From Planctomycetaceae bacterium (GTDB lineage: Bacteria > Planctomycetota > Planctomycetia > Planctomycetales > Planctomycetaceae), in the NCBI GenBank assembly GCA_020426325.1, contig JAGQQG010000007.1:1-64000 (forward strand): 64,000 nt of DNA. Direction: 5' to 3'. This document shows, one piece after another, positions 18,467 through 28,258 of this stretch (positions within the stretch are counted from its first letter, which is position 1; each line of letters begins with the position of its first letter). Both the position numbers and the translations under genes were made by a program. The notes under the pieces are model-generated. The model was not told where the DNA came from. It ran no database searches and saw nothing but the letters and a program-made list of their open reading frames with translations.

Positions 18467-21400
18467 ATGCTCACATCCATTCGTGCTCGCCGAGGACGCC
18501 CAATCCTGAATCGTTTGTCCGCCCTGCTCGACAGCCTAAAAATCGGCAGTCAACGCCGGCGTGCGCGACAGCGGAGCGTGCAGACAGCGTTGACGTCGGA
18601 ACTGCTTGAGCAGCGGACCCTGCTTACCGGACTGATCGGGATTGACCTGGGTGGGGTAAACACGCCGACCAACTGGACGAGCTTCTCGGGAACGGTGGAC
18701 ACAACCCTGACCAACCTTACTGATGAAAGTGGAACCAGCACGGGCGTCGACGTTTTCGTCGACGTGGACTCGATGCCGGGCAATTACGATAACTTCACGC
18801 CGAGTGCGGTCCCGATTCACACGCAGTCGCTGACGGGGGTCGATCGCATGTACTTCGACGTCGGCGGGATCAATTTCGACTTCTCGAATCTGACCCCCAA
18901 CCAGAACTACGAGGTCTACGTCTTCGGCGGCGACTCCATCGCTGACACACAGCGAGTCACGATTACCGGTGCCACGGAGACTCAGTTTTCCTACATGCAC
19001 GGTGCGAATCAGATGTTCGTCAACCGTGAGTTGTCGGATGCCGGACGGACGCTGGAATCGTATGCCGAGATCATGGAGTCGACCGCGTCAGGCACCATGA
19101 CCGTGCGGATGGACAGCGCGGGCGGGTTTGATTTCAACCTGATGGCCGTGGCTATCCGCGAGGTCCCATCAAATACCATCTTCACGGTCTCCAGCACAGC
19201 CGACAGCGGTGCCGGCTCTCTGCGTCAGGCGATCCTCGACGCCAACGCCTCGACCACCCCCGCTACGATCATGTTTGAGATTCCCAACACGGACGGCGGA
19301 TTCGTGGATGTCGACAACGGCAGCGGTCTCCCCGGCGCGGATGCCGACGCAGATGTGTTCCGCATTCAGCCATTGTCAGGATCGGGCAACCTGCCGGCGC
19401 TCAATAATGTGAATGGACACCCCATCACCATCGACGGACTCTCGCAAGCGACCTTCGGAGGCGACACCAATCCCAATGGGCCGGAGATCGAAATCGACGG
19501 ATCACTGTTCGGTGCGAACGGTCACGGCCTGATCATCGACGGCGACAATGTGACGGTTCAGGGATTTGCCGTGAACAACTTCAGCGTGCTCGGCATTCTG
19601 GTGACTGGTGATGGTGATGTGGTGTCCGGAAACTATGTGGGCACCGATGCGACCGGCCGCAGTGCTGCTCCCAACACGGTGCACGGCATTCAACTCTCCG
19701 GTGCGATGAATGCAACGATCGGGGGGACAACCGTGGCAGAAGGGAACCTCATTTCAGGCAACACCGGGACCGGTCTGTTTGTCTCCAATACCAGCCAGAA
19801 TGTGCTGATCCAAGGCAACCTGATTGGAACAGATGCCACGGGTGCTTCGGCACTGGGAAATGGAGGCGGCCTTGCAATCGACAATGCCTCGATGGTGAGT
19901 ATCGATGGGACCGTGCTTCCCAATGTGATCTCCGGTAATGCCGGAGATGGTGTGTCGATCAGTAATTTGAGTCACCATGTCATGATCGCGGGCAACCGAA
20001 TTGGTGTCGACGCCCAAGGGACCTCGGCACTTGGGAACGGCGGAATCGGGATCAGCTCAGTCAGCAGCGATTTCATCAAGATCGGTGGTCCCAGCGCGGC
20101 CGAACGAAACATCGTATCGGACAATGGCGGACGAGGGGTCTTCCTTTGGACAGGACATGACCTGAGTGTGGAGAACAATTTCATCGGCACCGACCTCACC
20201 GGGACGGTTGCGTTCGGCAACGGCAGTTCTGGCCTCCATCTTCAAGATTCGCAGAAAGCCGAGATCCTCGACAACGTCATCGGGGACAGCGCATTCAGTG
20301 GGATACGATTAGAGAACGTGGGAATTGACGTGCAGCTTGTTCAGTGGCCCAGTGGAGATGGAGGGAACGATCACTACTTCTTCCTTACCCCGAATCGATT
20401 CTGGGGAGAAGCGGATGCCATCGCGACAGCGGCTGGGGGATATCTGGCGAGTATCAACAGTCAGGACGAGAACGATTTTCTGACGACGACATTCGGCTCG
20501 GCAAGCCCCTGGATTGGCTTCAATGACATCGCAACAGAGGGAACATTCGTCTGGACTTCCGGAGAGCCGACAAACTTTGCGAACTTCGGACCAGGCGAAC
20601 CAAACGGAGGGGCCGCAGAGAACTTTGTGCAGCTCCTGTCGAATGGATTCTGGAATGATCTGGGAGGTTCGGCGAAGCACCAGGCAATTATTGAGTTTGA
20701 AACGCTCCCGGACATCAATGCCGTCATTGATGCCATCGGGAGAGCGAGGGTCCAAGGGAATACAATTGGCACCGATTTGGCTGGTACCCTTATGCTCGGA
20801 AATACGCAAGGAATTCAGGTCGACGGCAGTCACGATGTGCTGATCGGTGGCACCGGCGATCCCAATCTCATCGCTTTCAACAGCGATCGAGGAATCAACA
20901 TCGCCGGAACATCCGGCCGCGTAACCGTGAGTGAGAACTCAATCCACAGCAATAGTCAACTGGGCATTGACCTTGATGGAGACGGCCTGACGCCCAACGA
21001 CCTTGATGACTCCGACATGGGTCCGAACGGGTTGCAGAATTTCCCGATTCTCAGTGGCTTCAACTCCGATGACGACCTGTTCGGCTCTTTGCAGAGTACA
21101 GCGAACACCATGTTCACCATCGAAATCTTCGACAATAACGTCGTCGATCCGGCTGATGCGGAGGGTGAGACCTTCCTGACTTCGTTCCAGGTGATGACCG
21201 ACGTAACGGGCTTTGCGGCCTTCGGCGTTTCGCCCGGAATGCTCCCGACCGCACTCACGAGCGTGACTGCGACGGCAACGGACCCAGCCGGCAACACGTC
21301 TGAGTTCTCGCCTGCTGTCGGCCCAGCGACCAAGTTTGTCGATAACGCAGATCCGGGATACTCGACCGACGGTACTTGGGCAGCCAACAGCAATGTTCTT

Positions 21401-22636
21401 GCTCGGGGTGGCGACATCGGCAACTCCCTGTTCGGACGTGGCCAAAACGTCGCTCGCTGGAGTTTCAGCGATCTGGTTCCCGGTCGGTATCGCATCTCGG
21501 CCACCTGGGTCGAACACCCAAACCGAGCCACAAACAGTCCCTTCAAAGCGCTTGATTCCGTCGGCGGCATGGTCCTCAATTCCACAGTCGTTAACCAGGA
21601 ACTGGCCCCCAACGATTTCGCTGATGACGGCACGAACTGGGAAGATCTGTTCATCGTCGATGTCACCGGGAGCACGCTTGTTGTGGAGCTATCGAATGCT
21701 GCGAACCAGTACGTGGTCGCTGACGCCATTCGCATCGAGCCGACACTCGCTCCGATTTCGCCCGTGGCACACATCATCGATGATGGCGACACAGGGTTTA
21801 GCACGGTGGGGACCTGGAATCTTCCCGCGGGAATGCTGGGGCGGGAGAACGACCTGCAGCACAACGCAGCCGGCACGGGCACCGACACAGCGACCTGGAC
21901 CTTCACCGGGCTGACGCCGGGCAATTACATCGTCTCTGCGACCTGGTTGGAGCACATCAACAGGGCGACTGATGCACCGTTCACGATCTTCGACGGCACG
22001 GGCGGACCGGTGCTGGAGATCGTCAGAGTCAATCAGGAACTGGCTCCTGATGACTTCACCGACCGGGGCAGCAACTGGGAAGAACTCGCGATTGTCGGGA
22101 TCACCGGATCAGAGCTGGTTGTCCAATTGTCCGATGATGCAAACGGGTACGTCATCGCGGACGCCATTCGAATCGAGCAGACCATGCTCCCCCCGCTTCC
22201 ACAAGGGACGATCATCGACGACGGTGATGCAGAGTTCGCAACGACGATTGGTTGGAACGCGCCTGCATCGGGCCTCGGCCGTGATGGAGACCTGAGAAAT
22301 GCAGCCTCGGGCGATGGTTCGAAGGTCGCCACCTGGACATTCAGTGGCCTGACCCCAGGTGATTATCAGGTCGCAGCGACCTGGTTTGCCTATACGAACC
22401 GTGCGACGGACGCTCCCTTCTCGATACTCGACGGAACTGGTGGGCCGACGCTGGCCACGGTTGATGTCAACCAGCAACTGGCTCCCGATGACTTCTCGAC
22501 ATTTGGTAGCGACTGGGAAAACCTGATCACGGTGACCATCACCGGTACGGAACTCGTCGTTGAGCTGAGCAACGATGCGGACGGATACGTGATTGCCGAT
22601 GCTGTCCGTATTCAAATGGCACTCATGCCATTCTGA
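18467..22636 (+). CDS. LEPR-XLL-type giant secreted protein: beta-helix, C-type lectin insert, three golvesin-like repeats
   Basis: This 1389-residue protein has a TGAGG site upstream of its ATG. The N-terminus is Arg-rich and contains LEQRTLLTG near residue 47, a variant of the planctomycete LEPR-XLL export-associated motif. Residues about 240-265 (FTVSSTADSGAGSLRQAILD) match the CSLREA-type lead into a right-handed beta-helix. Repeats such as GNLIGTDATGASALGNGG and GNRIGVDAQGTSALGNGG follow. At about 625-745 a C-type lectin-like domain interrupts the helix (SPWIGFNDIATEGTFVWTSG, then GEPNGGAAENFVQL and GFWNDLGG). Three golvesin/xanthan-lyase-type domains start near residues 957, 1103 and 1249. 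It is probably a surface or extracellular carbohydrate-binding adhesin. The family assignments are by motif only. Confidence 0.85.
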   Translation: MLTSIRARRGRPILNRLSALLDSLKIGSQRRRARQRSVQTALTSELLEQRTLLTGLIGIDLGGVNTPTNWTSFSGTVDTTLTNLTDESGTSTGVDVFVDVDSMPGNYDNFTPSAVPIHTQSLTGVDRMYFDVGGINFDFSNLTPNQNYEVYVFGGDSIADTQRVTITGATETQFSYMHGANQMFVNRELSDAGRTLESYAEIMESTASGTMTVRMDSAGGFDFNLMAVAIREVPSNTIFTVSSTADSGAGSLRQAILDANASTTPATIMFEIPNTDGGFVDVDNGSGLPGADADADVFRIQPLSGSGNLPALNNVNGHPITIDGLSQATFGGDTNPNGPEIEIDGSLFGANGHGLIIDGDNVTVQGFAVNNFSVLGILVTGDGDVVSGNYVGTDATGRSAAPNTVHGIQLSGAMNATIGGTTVAEGNLISGNTGTGLFVSNTSQNVLIQGNLIGTDATGASALGNGGGLAIDNASMVSIDGTVLPNVISGNAGDGVSISNLSHHVMIAGNRIGVDAQGTSALGNGGIGISSVSSDFIKIGGPSAAERNIVSDNGGRGVFLWTGHDLSVENNFIGTDLTGTVAFGNGSSGLHLQDSQKAEILDNVIGDSAFSGIRLENVGIDVQLVQWPSGDGGNDHYFFLTPNRFWGEADAIATAAGGYLASINSQDENDFLTTTFGSASPWIGFNDIATEGTFVWTSGEPTNFANFGPGEPNGGAAENFVQLLSNGFWNDLGGSAKHQAIIEFETLPDINAVIDAIGRARVQGNTIGTDLAGTLMLGNTQGIQVDGSHDVLIGGTGDPNLIAFNSDRGINIAGTSGRVTVSENSIHSNSQLGIDLDGDGLTPNDLDDSDMGPNGLQNFPILSGFNSDDDLFGSLQSTANTMFTIEIFDNNVVDPADAEGETFLTSFQVMTDVTGFAAFGVSPGMLPTALTSVTATATDPAGNTSEFSPAVGPATKFVDNADPGYSTDGTWAANSNVLARGGDIGNSLFGRGQNVARWSFSDLVPGRYRISATWVEHPNRATNSPFKALDSVGGMVLNSTVVNQELAPNDFADDGTNWEDLFIVDVTGSTLVVELSNAANQYVVADAIRIEPTLAPISPVAHIIDDGDTGFSTVGTWNLPAGMLGRENDLQHNAAGTGTDTATWTFTGLTPGNYIVSATWLEHINRATDAPFTIFDGTGGPVLEIVRVNQELAPDDFTDRGSNWEELAIVGITGSELVVQLSDDANGYVIADAIRIEQTMLPPLPQGTIIDDGDAEFATTIGWNAPASGLGRDGDLRNAASGDGSKVATWTFSGLTPGDYQVAATWFAYTNRATDAPFSILDGTGGPTLATVDVNQQLAPDDFSTFGSDWENLITVTITGTELVVELSNDADGYVIADAVRIQMALMPF
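21335..22621 (+). repeat. Three tandem 438-base repeats (golvesin-like domains)
   Basis: Equivalent codons of the three domains begin at 21335 (FVDNADPGYS), 21773 (IIDDGDTGFS) and 22211 (IIDDGDAEFA), an exact 438-base (146-codon) spacing each time. Each unit contains A-T-W, NRAT, a V-N-Q-x-L-A-P-D/N-D-F block and ends with VxADAIRIE or a close variant. The copies are clearly homologous in protein but have diverged in DNA, so the duplication is not recent. Confidence 0.85.
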
Positions 22637-22669
22637 TGCCTTCGTCAAATGACACATGACGTCCAGATC

Positions 22670-22698
22670 CGCCCCGACTGCTCGTAGCAGCCGGGGCG
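22670..22698. terminator. Bidirectional terminator hairpin between convergent genes
   Basis: An inverted repeat CGCCCCGACTGCT / AGCAGCCGGGGCG with a 3-base loop and one mismatch lies between two genes that converge on it (stops at 22636 on plus and 22738 on minus). Its GC-rich core resembles the hairpin at 3183-3211. Confidence 0.65.
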
Positions 22699-22737
22699 GT
22701 CTCGCGTCACGGGAATACAGACGGCGCATCTGACCGC

Positions 22738-23862
22738 TCAGGGATTGATGCGATGCTGGTCAACCAGGGACCAGTCCACTTCGACACCCAAGCCAGGCGC
22801 ATCGGGCAAAGTGGTGAATGGTCCTTTGATTGTCAGCGGCGATTTCACGATTGAGAATTCGTGGTAACTCGGACCGAGGCAGTCGCCGGGAATCGTCTCG
22901 ATCTGCACGTTGGGTGAAGAGACCACAAACTGCATCATCGCAGCGGCGCCGACGTCCCATTCGAGGTTTGAGCCGATCGTACAGGGGATGTCGTGTTGGC
23001 CCGCCGTAGCGGCCATGCGGTGAGCACGTGCAATCCCTCCCTGTTTGCCGGGATACAACGTGACCGCGTCACAGCAGTCGTGCAGAATCAGTTCCTGCAG
23101 CTGCATCTCGTCGAAACAACTTTCATCCGCAAGGATCTTGTGTCCTGTCGCTTCACGCAGTTCTTTCAATCCATGAAAGTCGCCTCGTAACAGAGGCTGC
23201 TCGACGAGAGCGATGTTGCAGTCGGCCATCCGCTCCAGTGCCTGCTTCGCTTCCGTGACGGTCTTCCACCCGGCATTCGCATCGATCGTGAGCGTCACCT
23301 CCGGACCGATCGCTTCTCGGACAGCCTCGACACGTAGCACGTCTTTCTCGGCATCGGTCGCCACTTTCACTTTGATCGTGGTGAAGCCTGCGTCAACAAG
23401 TGCCGCCGCTCGCTCTCGGGCGACGTCCGGCTCATACGCACCCAGTGAGAAGCGGTTGCGAATTGTCAGGGGTCGACACGCACCTCCCAGCAGTTCGTAG
23501 ACAGGTTTGTTCTTCGCTTGCCCGACGACGTCCCAGCACGCCATCTCGATCGCCGCCTTCGCAAACCAATTGCCGACAGCCGCTTTGTCCATCCGCAAGG
23601 CGATCGTGTCCACATCATGAGGATCAAGGCCGTCCAGGAGGGGTGCGAACAGGTTTTCAATGATGGTCTGAGCACTCCAGACCGTCTCACCGCTCCACTG
23701 CGGCGTCACCGTGGCCTCACCCGCACCAACAAGTCCGTCATCGGTCGTCAGCCGCACGAGCACAAACTCGGATACCTCGTGACGTCCCAATGCGGAAACC
23801 ATCCGCCGTTCAGGTTTGAGCGGGATACGGACAGGAATCGCTTCAATAGATGCAATCTGCAT
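22738..23862 (-). CDS. Enolase-superfamily enzyme of the muconate-lactonizing/dipeptide-epimerase type
   Basis: This 374-residue protein starts at the ATG at 23862; an in-frame extension to 23934 adds 24 residues with no family similarity. The protein has the N-terminal capping domain and the (beta/alpha)7-beta barrel of the superfamily. Visible catalytic positions are Lys164 and Lys166 (KVKV), the metal ligands Asp194 (IDANAGW), Glu221 (VEQPL) and Asp246 (ADES), and Lys273 (YPGKQGG). The K-x-K plus late Lys pattern places it in the MLE subgroup, which includes muconate cycloisomerases, o-succinylbenzoate synthases and dipeptide epimerases. The sequence does not decide which reaction. It stands alone, convergent with the giant secreted-protein gene and divergent from the methyltransferase gene. 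Confidence 0.9.
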   Translation of the reverse strand: MQIASIEAIPVRIPLKPERRMVSALGRHEVSEFVLVRLTTDDGLVGAGEATVTPQWSGETVWSAQTIIENLFAPLLDGLDPHDVDTIALRMDKAAVGNWFAKAAIEMACWDVVGQAKNKPVYELLGGACRPLTIRNRFSLGAYEPDVARERAAALVDAGFTTIKVKVATDAEKDVLRVEAVREAIGPEVTLTIDANAGWKTVTEAKQALERMADCNIALVEQPLLRGDFHGLKELREATGHKILADESCFDEMQLQELILHDCCDAVTLYPGKQGGIARAHRMAATAGQHDIPCTIGSNLEWDVGAAAMMQFVVSSPNVQIETIPGDCLGPSYHEFSIVKSPLTIKGPFTTLPDAPGLGVEVDWSLVDQHRINP

Positions 23863-23960
23863 GGGTGACGACTCATCTCGATGGATCAGGCCGATCGTTT
23901 TCGACTGGTGAGTATAGCCAGATTTGAATGACAAATCATGGAGTCCGCGCCCTGATGGGA

Positions 23961-23999
23961 ATGATGTGCGTCATCGTACTTTCGATGAAGATGCATCAT
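23961..23999. promoter_or_regulatory. Imperfect dyad in a divergent promoter region
   Basis: ATGATGTGCGTCATCG at 23961-23976 and its imperfect inverse at 23983-23999 sit midway in the 193-base gap between two divergent genes. It could be an operator or a hairpin in a leader. No regulator gene is adjacent, so this is only a positional suggestion. Confidence 0.25.
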
Positions 24000-24055
24000 G
24001 AACTACACTTCTGAAAGCAGTTATTCGCCCATCCCCGAATGAGTCAGGAGGACTG

Positions 24056-24778
24056 ATGGACAGGGAATTGCTGGCATCCCGCTTCGTGCGGGTGACGGAT
24101 CCTCACAACTCGTGTTTTGTCTGGCAGATGCCGGACGCCTGGTGGAGCCGCCTGTACGAATACGAGTGGGCCCGTCAATTCGCTCATCCCGATGCGGTCG
24201 TCCTCGATGCAGCATGTGGGATTGAGCATCCGCTGAAGTTCTACCTGCTCGACCATTGCAGGAAATGTTACGCGTGCGATCTGGATGACCGCATCGCCGA
24301 TGGGCAGTTAATGGCCAGAATGTCCCGGGAACTGTACGGGTTGGACGCAGACGGCTTCCCGCAGCGGTATCTGGATGAAATTGACTATCGGGTCGCCTCA
24401 CTAACGAACCTGCCGTATGAGAACGATCTGTTCGACCGGGTCTTCTGCATTTCGACCCTCGAACATCTTCCCGACCGGTTGAACAAGTGGCCTGCCCTTG
24501 GCATGGTCGAATCAGTGCTCCCATTGAAGCAGGACATTCGCGACTCGCTGCTCGAGTTCAAACGTGTTCTGCGTCCGGGGGGACTGATCGTGCTGACCTT
24601 CGATTTTCCACGCGTGAACCTCGAATACCTGCGGCGTCTCGTCGACCAATTGGGACTTCAGTTCGCAGGCGATGTCGACTTCAACCTGCCGCCCGATGCC
24701 CATCATTCGGCCGAGCATGACCTGTACTGTTTTCGCACCGTGCTGACGGACCGTGAACATCCGTTTGGCCAGGCATGA
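24056..24778 (+). CDS. Class I SAM-dependent methyltransferase
   Basis: This 240-residue cytosolic protein has a strong AGGAGG-type site just before its ATG. The SAM-binding fold is visible: VVLDAACGIEHPLKFYLL (motif I region near residues 45-60), the acidic end of strand two in CYACDLDD, FDRVFCISTLEHLPD (motif with the conserved EH near 125) and a post-motif FKRVLRPGGLIVLTFDFP. This is the Methyltransf_11/25-like layout. The substrate cannot be deduced; there is no operon partner, and the next gene downstream (the PSCyt1/PSD1 protein) starts about 100 bases later on the same strand. Confidence 0.85.
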   Translation: MDRELLASRFVRVTDPHNSCFVWQMPDAWWSRLYEYEWARQFAHPDAVVLDAACGIEHPLKFYLLDHCRKCYACDLDDRIADGQLMARMSRELYGLDADGFPQRYLDEIDYRVASLTNLPYENDLFDRVFCISTLEHLPDRLNKWPALGMVESVLPLKQDIRDSLLEFKRVLRPGGLIVLTFDFPRVNLEYLRRLVDQLGLQFAGDVDFNLPPDAHHSAEHDLYCFRTVLTDREHPFGQA

Positions 24779-24875
24779 TCTCCGAAGGTCCTGATGAGAT
24801 GGCAAATCGTCGTTCGATCGTCGACAATGAAGAGAGCATTCTTCTTTTTCAATTGTCGAGCGGAGCAGACGGTTC

Positions 24876-27800
24876 ATGCGTGAGAGAAAGCGGCTTTTTC
24901 TGCCGACACCGACACCCGCGTCCGTTGTTCTTCGAGGACTGTTGTTGTCGCTGGTGATGCTTTGCATCCGGCCGGTGCAGGCGGAGGACGAGGCCCTGCG
25001 GTTCTTCGAGAACGAAGTGCGACCGTTGTTCATCGAGCAGTGCAGCGAATGCCACGGCGGGAAGAAGCAGGAAGGCGGCCTTCGTGTGGACTCCCGTGCA
25101 ACATTGTTGAAGGGCGGCGAGACGGGCCCCGCTGTTGTCCCGGGCAAGCCTGATGCCAGTTTGCTCCTGCAGGCCGTGCGTCGTGAAGACGGCCTTGAGA
25201 TGCCTCCCGATGCTCCACTCAACGCAACACAGATCGCATCGCTGACGACATGGATCGAGCAAGGTGCCGTCTGGCCAGATGAGGCACCGCCAACACAAAC
25301 GTCGACGCTTGAGCATGCGAAGGACCACTGGGCTTTCCAACCCGTGATTCACCCGGATGTGCCCAATGTTGAGAACCCGAAGTGGGTGCGAACCCCAATC
25401 GATGCGTTTGTTTTATCGAAACTGGAAGACGCGGGGTTGTCCCCCTCGCCGGAGGTTGACCGACGCACGCTCATTCGCCGTTTGACGTACACACTCACGG
25501 GCTTGCCACCGTCGCCTGAAGAGATCGAGGAGTTTGAGAATGACCCTGACCCGCTTGCCTATGAAAAGCAGATCGACCGTCTACTCGACTCGGCCCATTA
25601 CGGCGAGCAGTGGGCAAGGCACTGGCTCGACGTGGCGCGATATGCGGACACGAAGGGATACGTCTATGCCCGCGAAGAGCGGTTCTGGGTCCACGCATGG
25701 GCTTATCGGGACTGGATCACTCGTGCCCTCAACAACGACATGCCGTATGACCGGTTTCTGCTGTTGCAGATTGCCGCTGATCAGGTTCCCGATCGGGATG
25801 ACACGGACCTCGCTGCGATGGGGTTCCTGACTCTGGGACGACGTTTCCTCGGAGTTCAGCGGGACATCATCGATGATCGGATCGACGTGGTGACACGGGG
25901 AACGATGGCACTGACCGTCGGTTGTGCCCGCTGTCATGATCACAAGTATGACCCGATCTCGACGGCAGATTACTATTCATTGTACGGCGTGTTTGACAGT
26001 TGTGCGGAGAAGCTCGTTGCGGTCGGAGCGACCCCACAAGACGAAGCCTTTCAAGCCGAACTGAAAACTCGACATGAAAAACTGCAGACGACGCTGGCTG
26101 AACGGCGAGCGGAGTCATCCGCAAGGGCAAGAAGTCGCGTCGCTGATTATCTCAAGGCTCAGACGGAACTCGACAGGTTCCCCGCTCAGGGCTTTGATCA
26201 GATCTTCCAGGAATCGGACCTGCTGCCGGAGTTCGTGCGTCGCTGGGAGCGATACCTGCGGAATGCTCATCGCAGCGGTGACCCGGTCTTCGTTCCCTGG
26301 CATGCGTACGCAGAACTGAATGCAGACGACTTCACCACATTGGCTCAGGGCGTGACAAATGAACTTCAATCTGCGGAACCGGAGACCATGAACTCACTGG
26401 TGACAGCCGCTTTCGCCAAACCTCCAGCATCGTTTGCTGAAGTGATCGAACGCTATGCAGGTCTGTTCACAGACATCGACACACACTGGCAGGCCCTGTT
26501 GGAGGAGGCAGGAGAATCAGATCCGCCGATGGCTTTCGACGAACCGGCTGCCGAAGAACTGAGGCAAGTGCTCTACGGACCCGACTCCCCGTCAGTGGTA
26601 CCCGACGAGCCGATCGTGCAGACCGAAGCGTTCTTCACAACAGACGTCTGCACCGAATTGTGGAAACTGCAGGGAGAAGTGGATCGCTGGATCATCAACT
26701 CGCCGGTCGAAGCGACACATGCAGTCACACTCCTCGACCGACCGACGCCTCACGAGCCGCGCATCTTCCTGCGGGGTAACCCCCTCCGACAGGGGGACGA
26801 CGTGCCCCGCCGGTTCCTGTCTGCCCTCTCGGATGAGGATGCCGACCCCTTTCGGCACGGAAGCGGGCGTCTTGAACTGGCTCAAGCGATCATCGATCCT
26901 GCCAACCCGTTGACTGCACGGGTAATCGTCAATCGGGTGTGGGCTCATCACTTTGGTGAAGGTCTCGTCACCACACCCAGCGACTTTGGCACACGGGCGG
27001 GTGAGCCGTCGCATCCAAAGTTGCTGGACTGGCTGACGACTCGATTCATCGCGGATGGCTGGAGCCTCAAGTCGTTACACCGGCTCATTCTTCAGTCTGC
27101 AACGTATCGCCAGTCGTCGAGTGACCCGAATGACGTCGATCGTCCGACTACGGCGAGACGCATCGATCCTACGAACCGGCTGCTCTGGAGGATGAACGAA
27201 CATCGCTTGTCGTTTGAGGAGTTCCGCGACTCGGTACTGGCAGCGTCCGGTCAGCTTGACGGTCGCGTGGGAGGCAAACCGATCGAACTATTCAAGTCGC
27301 CGTACCCAGTACGAAGGACGTTGTATGGCCTTGTCGACCGTCAGTTTCTGCCCAGCACCTTGCGGATGTTTGACTTTGCCAATCCCGACCTGCACACACC
27401 TCAGCGGCCTGAGACGACCGTGCCGCAGCAGGCCTTGTTTCTCATGAATCATCCGCTGATCCATGAGCAGGCCCGGGCACTCGCGACGTTGACAGAGAGT
27501 GCTGGAACTCCCGAAGAGAGGGTGTCCGAACTGTTTGAACGAACGTTGCTCCGCTCCCCGAACGAGACTGAAATCTCTGAGTCACTCTCATTGGTTCAGT
27601 CTGCGGAGTTTGAGGAGACTTCCGGGCCGCCGCCGACTGCTGTCGACTGGCAGTATGGCTATGGAGCGGTCAACGAGGAGACCGGGCGGGTTGATGGTTT
27701 CACGCCGCTGCCGCATTCCACCGGCAACGCCTGGCAGGGAGGGCCGAGTTATCCGGATGGCAAACTCGGCTGGGTCCAGTTGACGGCAACCGGAGGACAT

Positions 27801-28217
27801 CCTGGCAACGATCGTGCCCACGCGTGTGTCCGCCGTTGGACGGCTCCGCGGGCGATGACCATCTCACTCCAATCGTCAGTCACCCATGAGCCGGCGGCCG
27901 GTGACGGCATCCGAGCGTTCGTCATCAGCTCACAACTGGGAAAACTTGCTGAAGCGATCGTTCATCTGAGCACCAAAGACTTGAACGTCGAGTCATTGCA
28001 GGTCGCAGCCGGAGACACAATCGATCTGGTCGTCGACATCCGCGACGTCCTGAACAGCGACCAGTTTCTGTGGACAGCGAAGATCACAGATACTGATTCC
28101 GAAACAACCTGGAATTCCGAGACAGACTTCCCTGACGAGATCGTGCGACAGCTCAACGGTTGGGAACAACTCGCCCAAGTCTTGTTCTGCTCGAATGAGT
28201 TCCTGTTTGTAGATTGA
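24876..28217 (+). CDS. Planctomycete cytochrome c (PSCyt1)-DUF1549-DUF1553 protein with inserted C-terminal domain
   Basis: This 1113-residue exported protein has a signal peptide (about residues 12-36, ending PVQA). Residues about 40-130 are the PSCyt1 domain with the haem-binding motif Cys56-x-x-Cys59-His60 (CSECHGG) and the distal EMPPDAPL methionine region. DUF1549 follows from about 160 to 380, with a second C-x-x-C-H at 350-354 (CARCHDHKYDP). DUF1553 runs from about 660. Unusually, about 170 residues (917-1090) of beta-rich sequence, including QLTATGGHPGNDRAHACVRR, are inserted before the conserved terminal block WEQLAQVLFCSNEFLFVD. It is probably a periplasmic redox-linked protein. A DUF1501 gene follows 202 bases downstream on the same strand. 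Confidence 0.9.
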   Translation: MRERKRLFLPTPTPASVVLRGLLLSLVMLCIRPVQAEDEALRFFENEVRPLFIEQCSECHGGKKQEGGLRVDSRATLLKGGETGPAVVPGKPDASLLLQAVRREDGLEMPPDAPLNATQIASLTTWIEQGAVWPDEAPPTQTSTLEHAKDHWAFQPVIHPDVPNVENPKWVRTPIDAFVLSKLEDAGLSPSPEVDRRTLIRRLTYTLTGLPPSPEEIEEFENDPDPLAYEKQIDRLLDSAHYGEQWARHWLDVARYADTKGYVYAREERFWVHAWAYRDWITRALNNDMPYDRFLLLQIAADQVPDRDDTDLAAMGFLTLGRRFLGVQRDIIDDRIDVVTRGTMALTVGCARCHDHKYDPISTADYYSLYGVFDSCAEKLVAVGATPQDEAFQAELKTRHEKLQTTLAERRAESSARARSRVADYLKAQTELDRFPAQGFDQIFQESDLLPEFVRRWERYLRNAHRSGDPVFVPWHAYAELNADDFTTLAQGVTNELQSAEPETMNSLVTAAFAKPPASFAEVIERYAGLFTDIDTHWQALLEEAGESDPPMAFDEPAAEELRQVLYGPDSPSVVPDEPIVQTEAFFTTDVCTELWKLQGEVDRWIINSPVEATHAVTLLDRPTPHEPRIFLRGNPLRQGDDVPRRFLSALSDEDADPFRHGSGRLELAQAIIDPANPLTARVIVNRVWAHHFGEGLVTTPSDFGTRAGEPSHPKLLDWLTTRFIADGWSLKSLHRLILQSATYRQSSSDPNDVDRPTTARRIDPTNRLLWRMNEHRLSFEEFRDSVLAASGQLDGRVGGKPIELFKSPYPVRRTLYGLVDRQFLPSTLRMFDFANPDLHTPQRPETTVPQQALFLMNHPLIHEQARALATLTESAGTPEERVSELFERTLLRSPNETEISESLSLVQSAEFEETSGPPPTAVDWQYGYGAVNEETGRVDGFTPLPHSTGNAWQGGPSYPDGKLGWVQLTATGGHPGNDRAHACVRRWTAPRAMTISLQSSVTHEPAAGDGIRAFVISSQLGKLAEAIVHLSTKDLNVESLQVAAGDTIDLVVDIRDVLNSDQFLWTAKITDTDSETTWNSETDFPDEIVRQLNGWEQLAQVLFCSNEFLFVD

Positions 28218-28258
28218 CATAATCTGCGAGACACCCGCCATAGAAGGCAATGTTTTTG

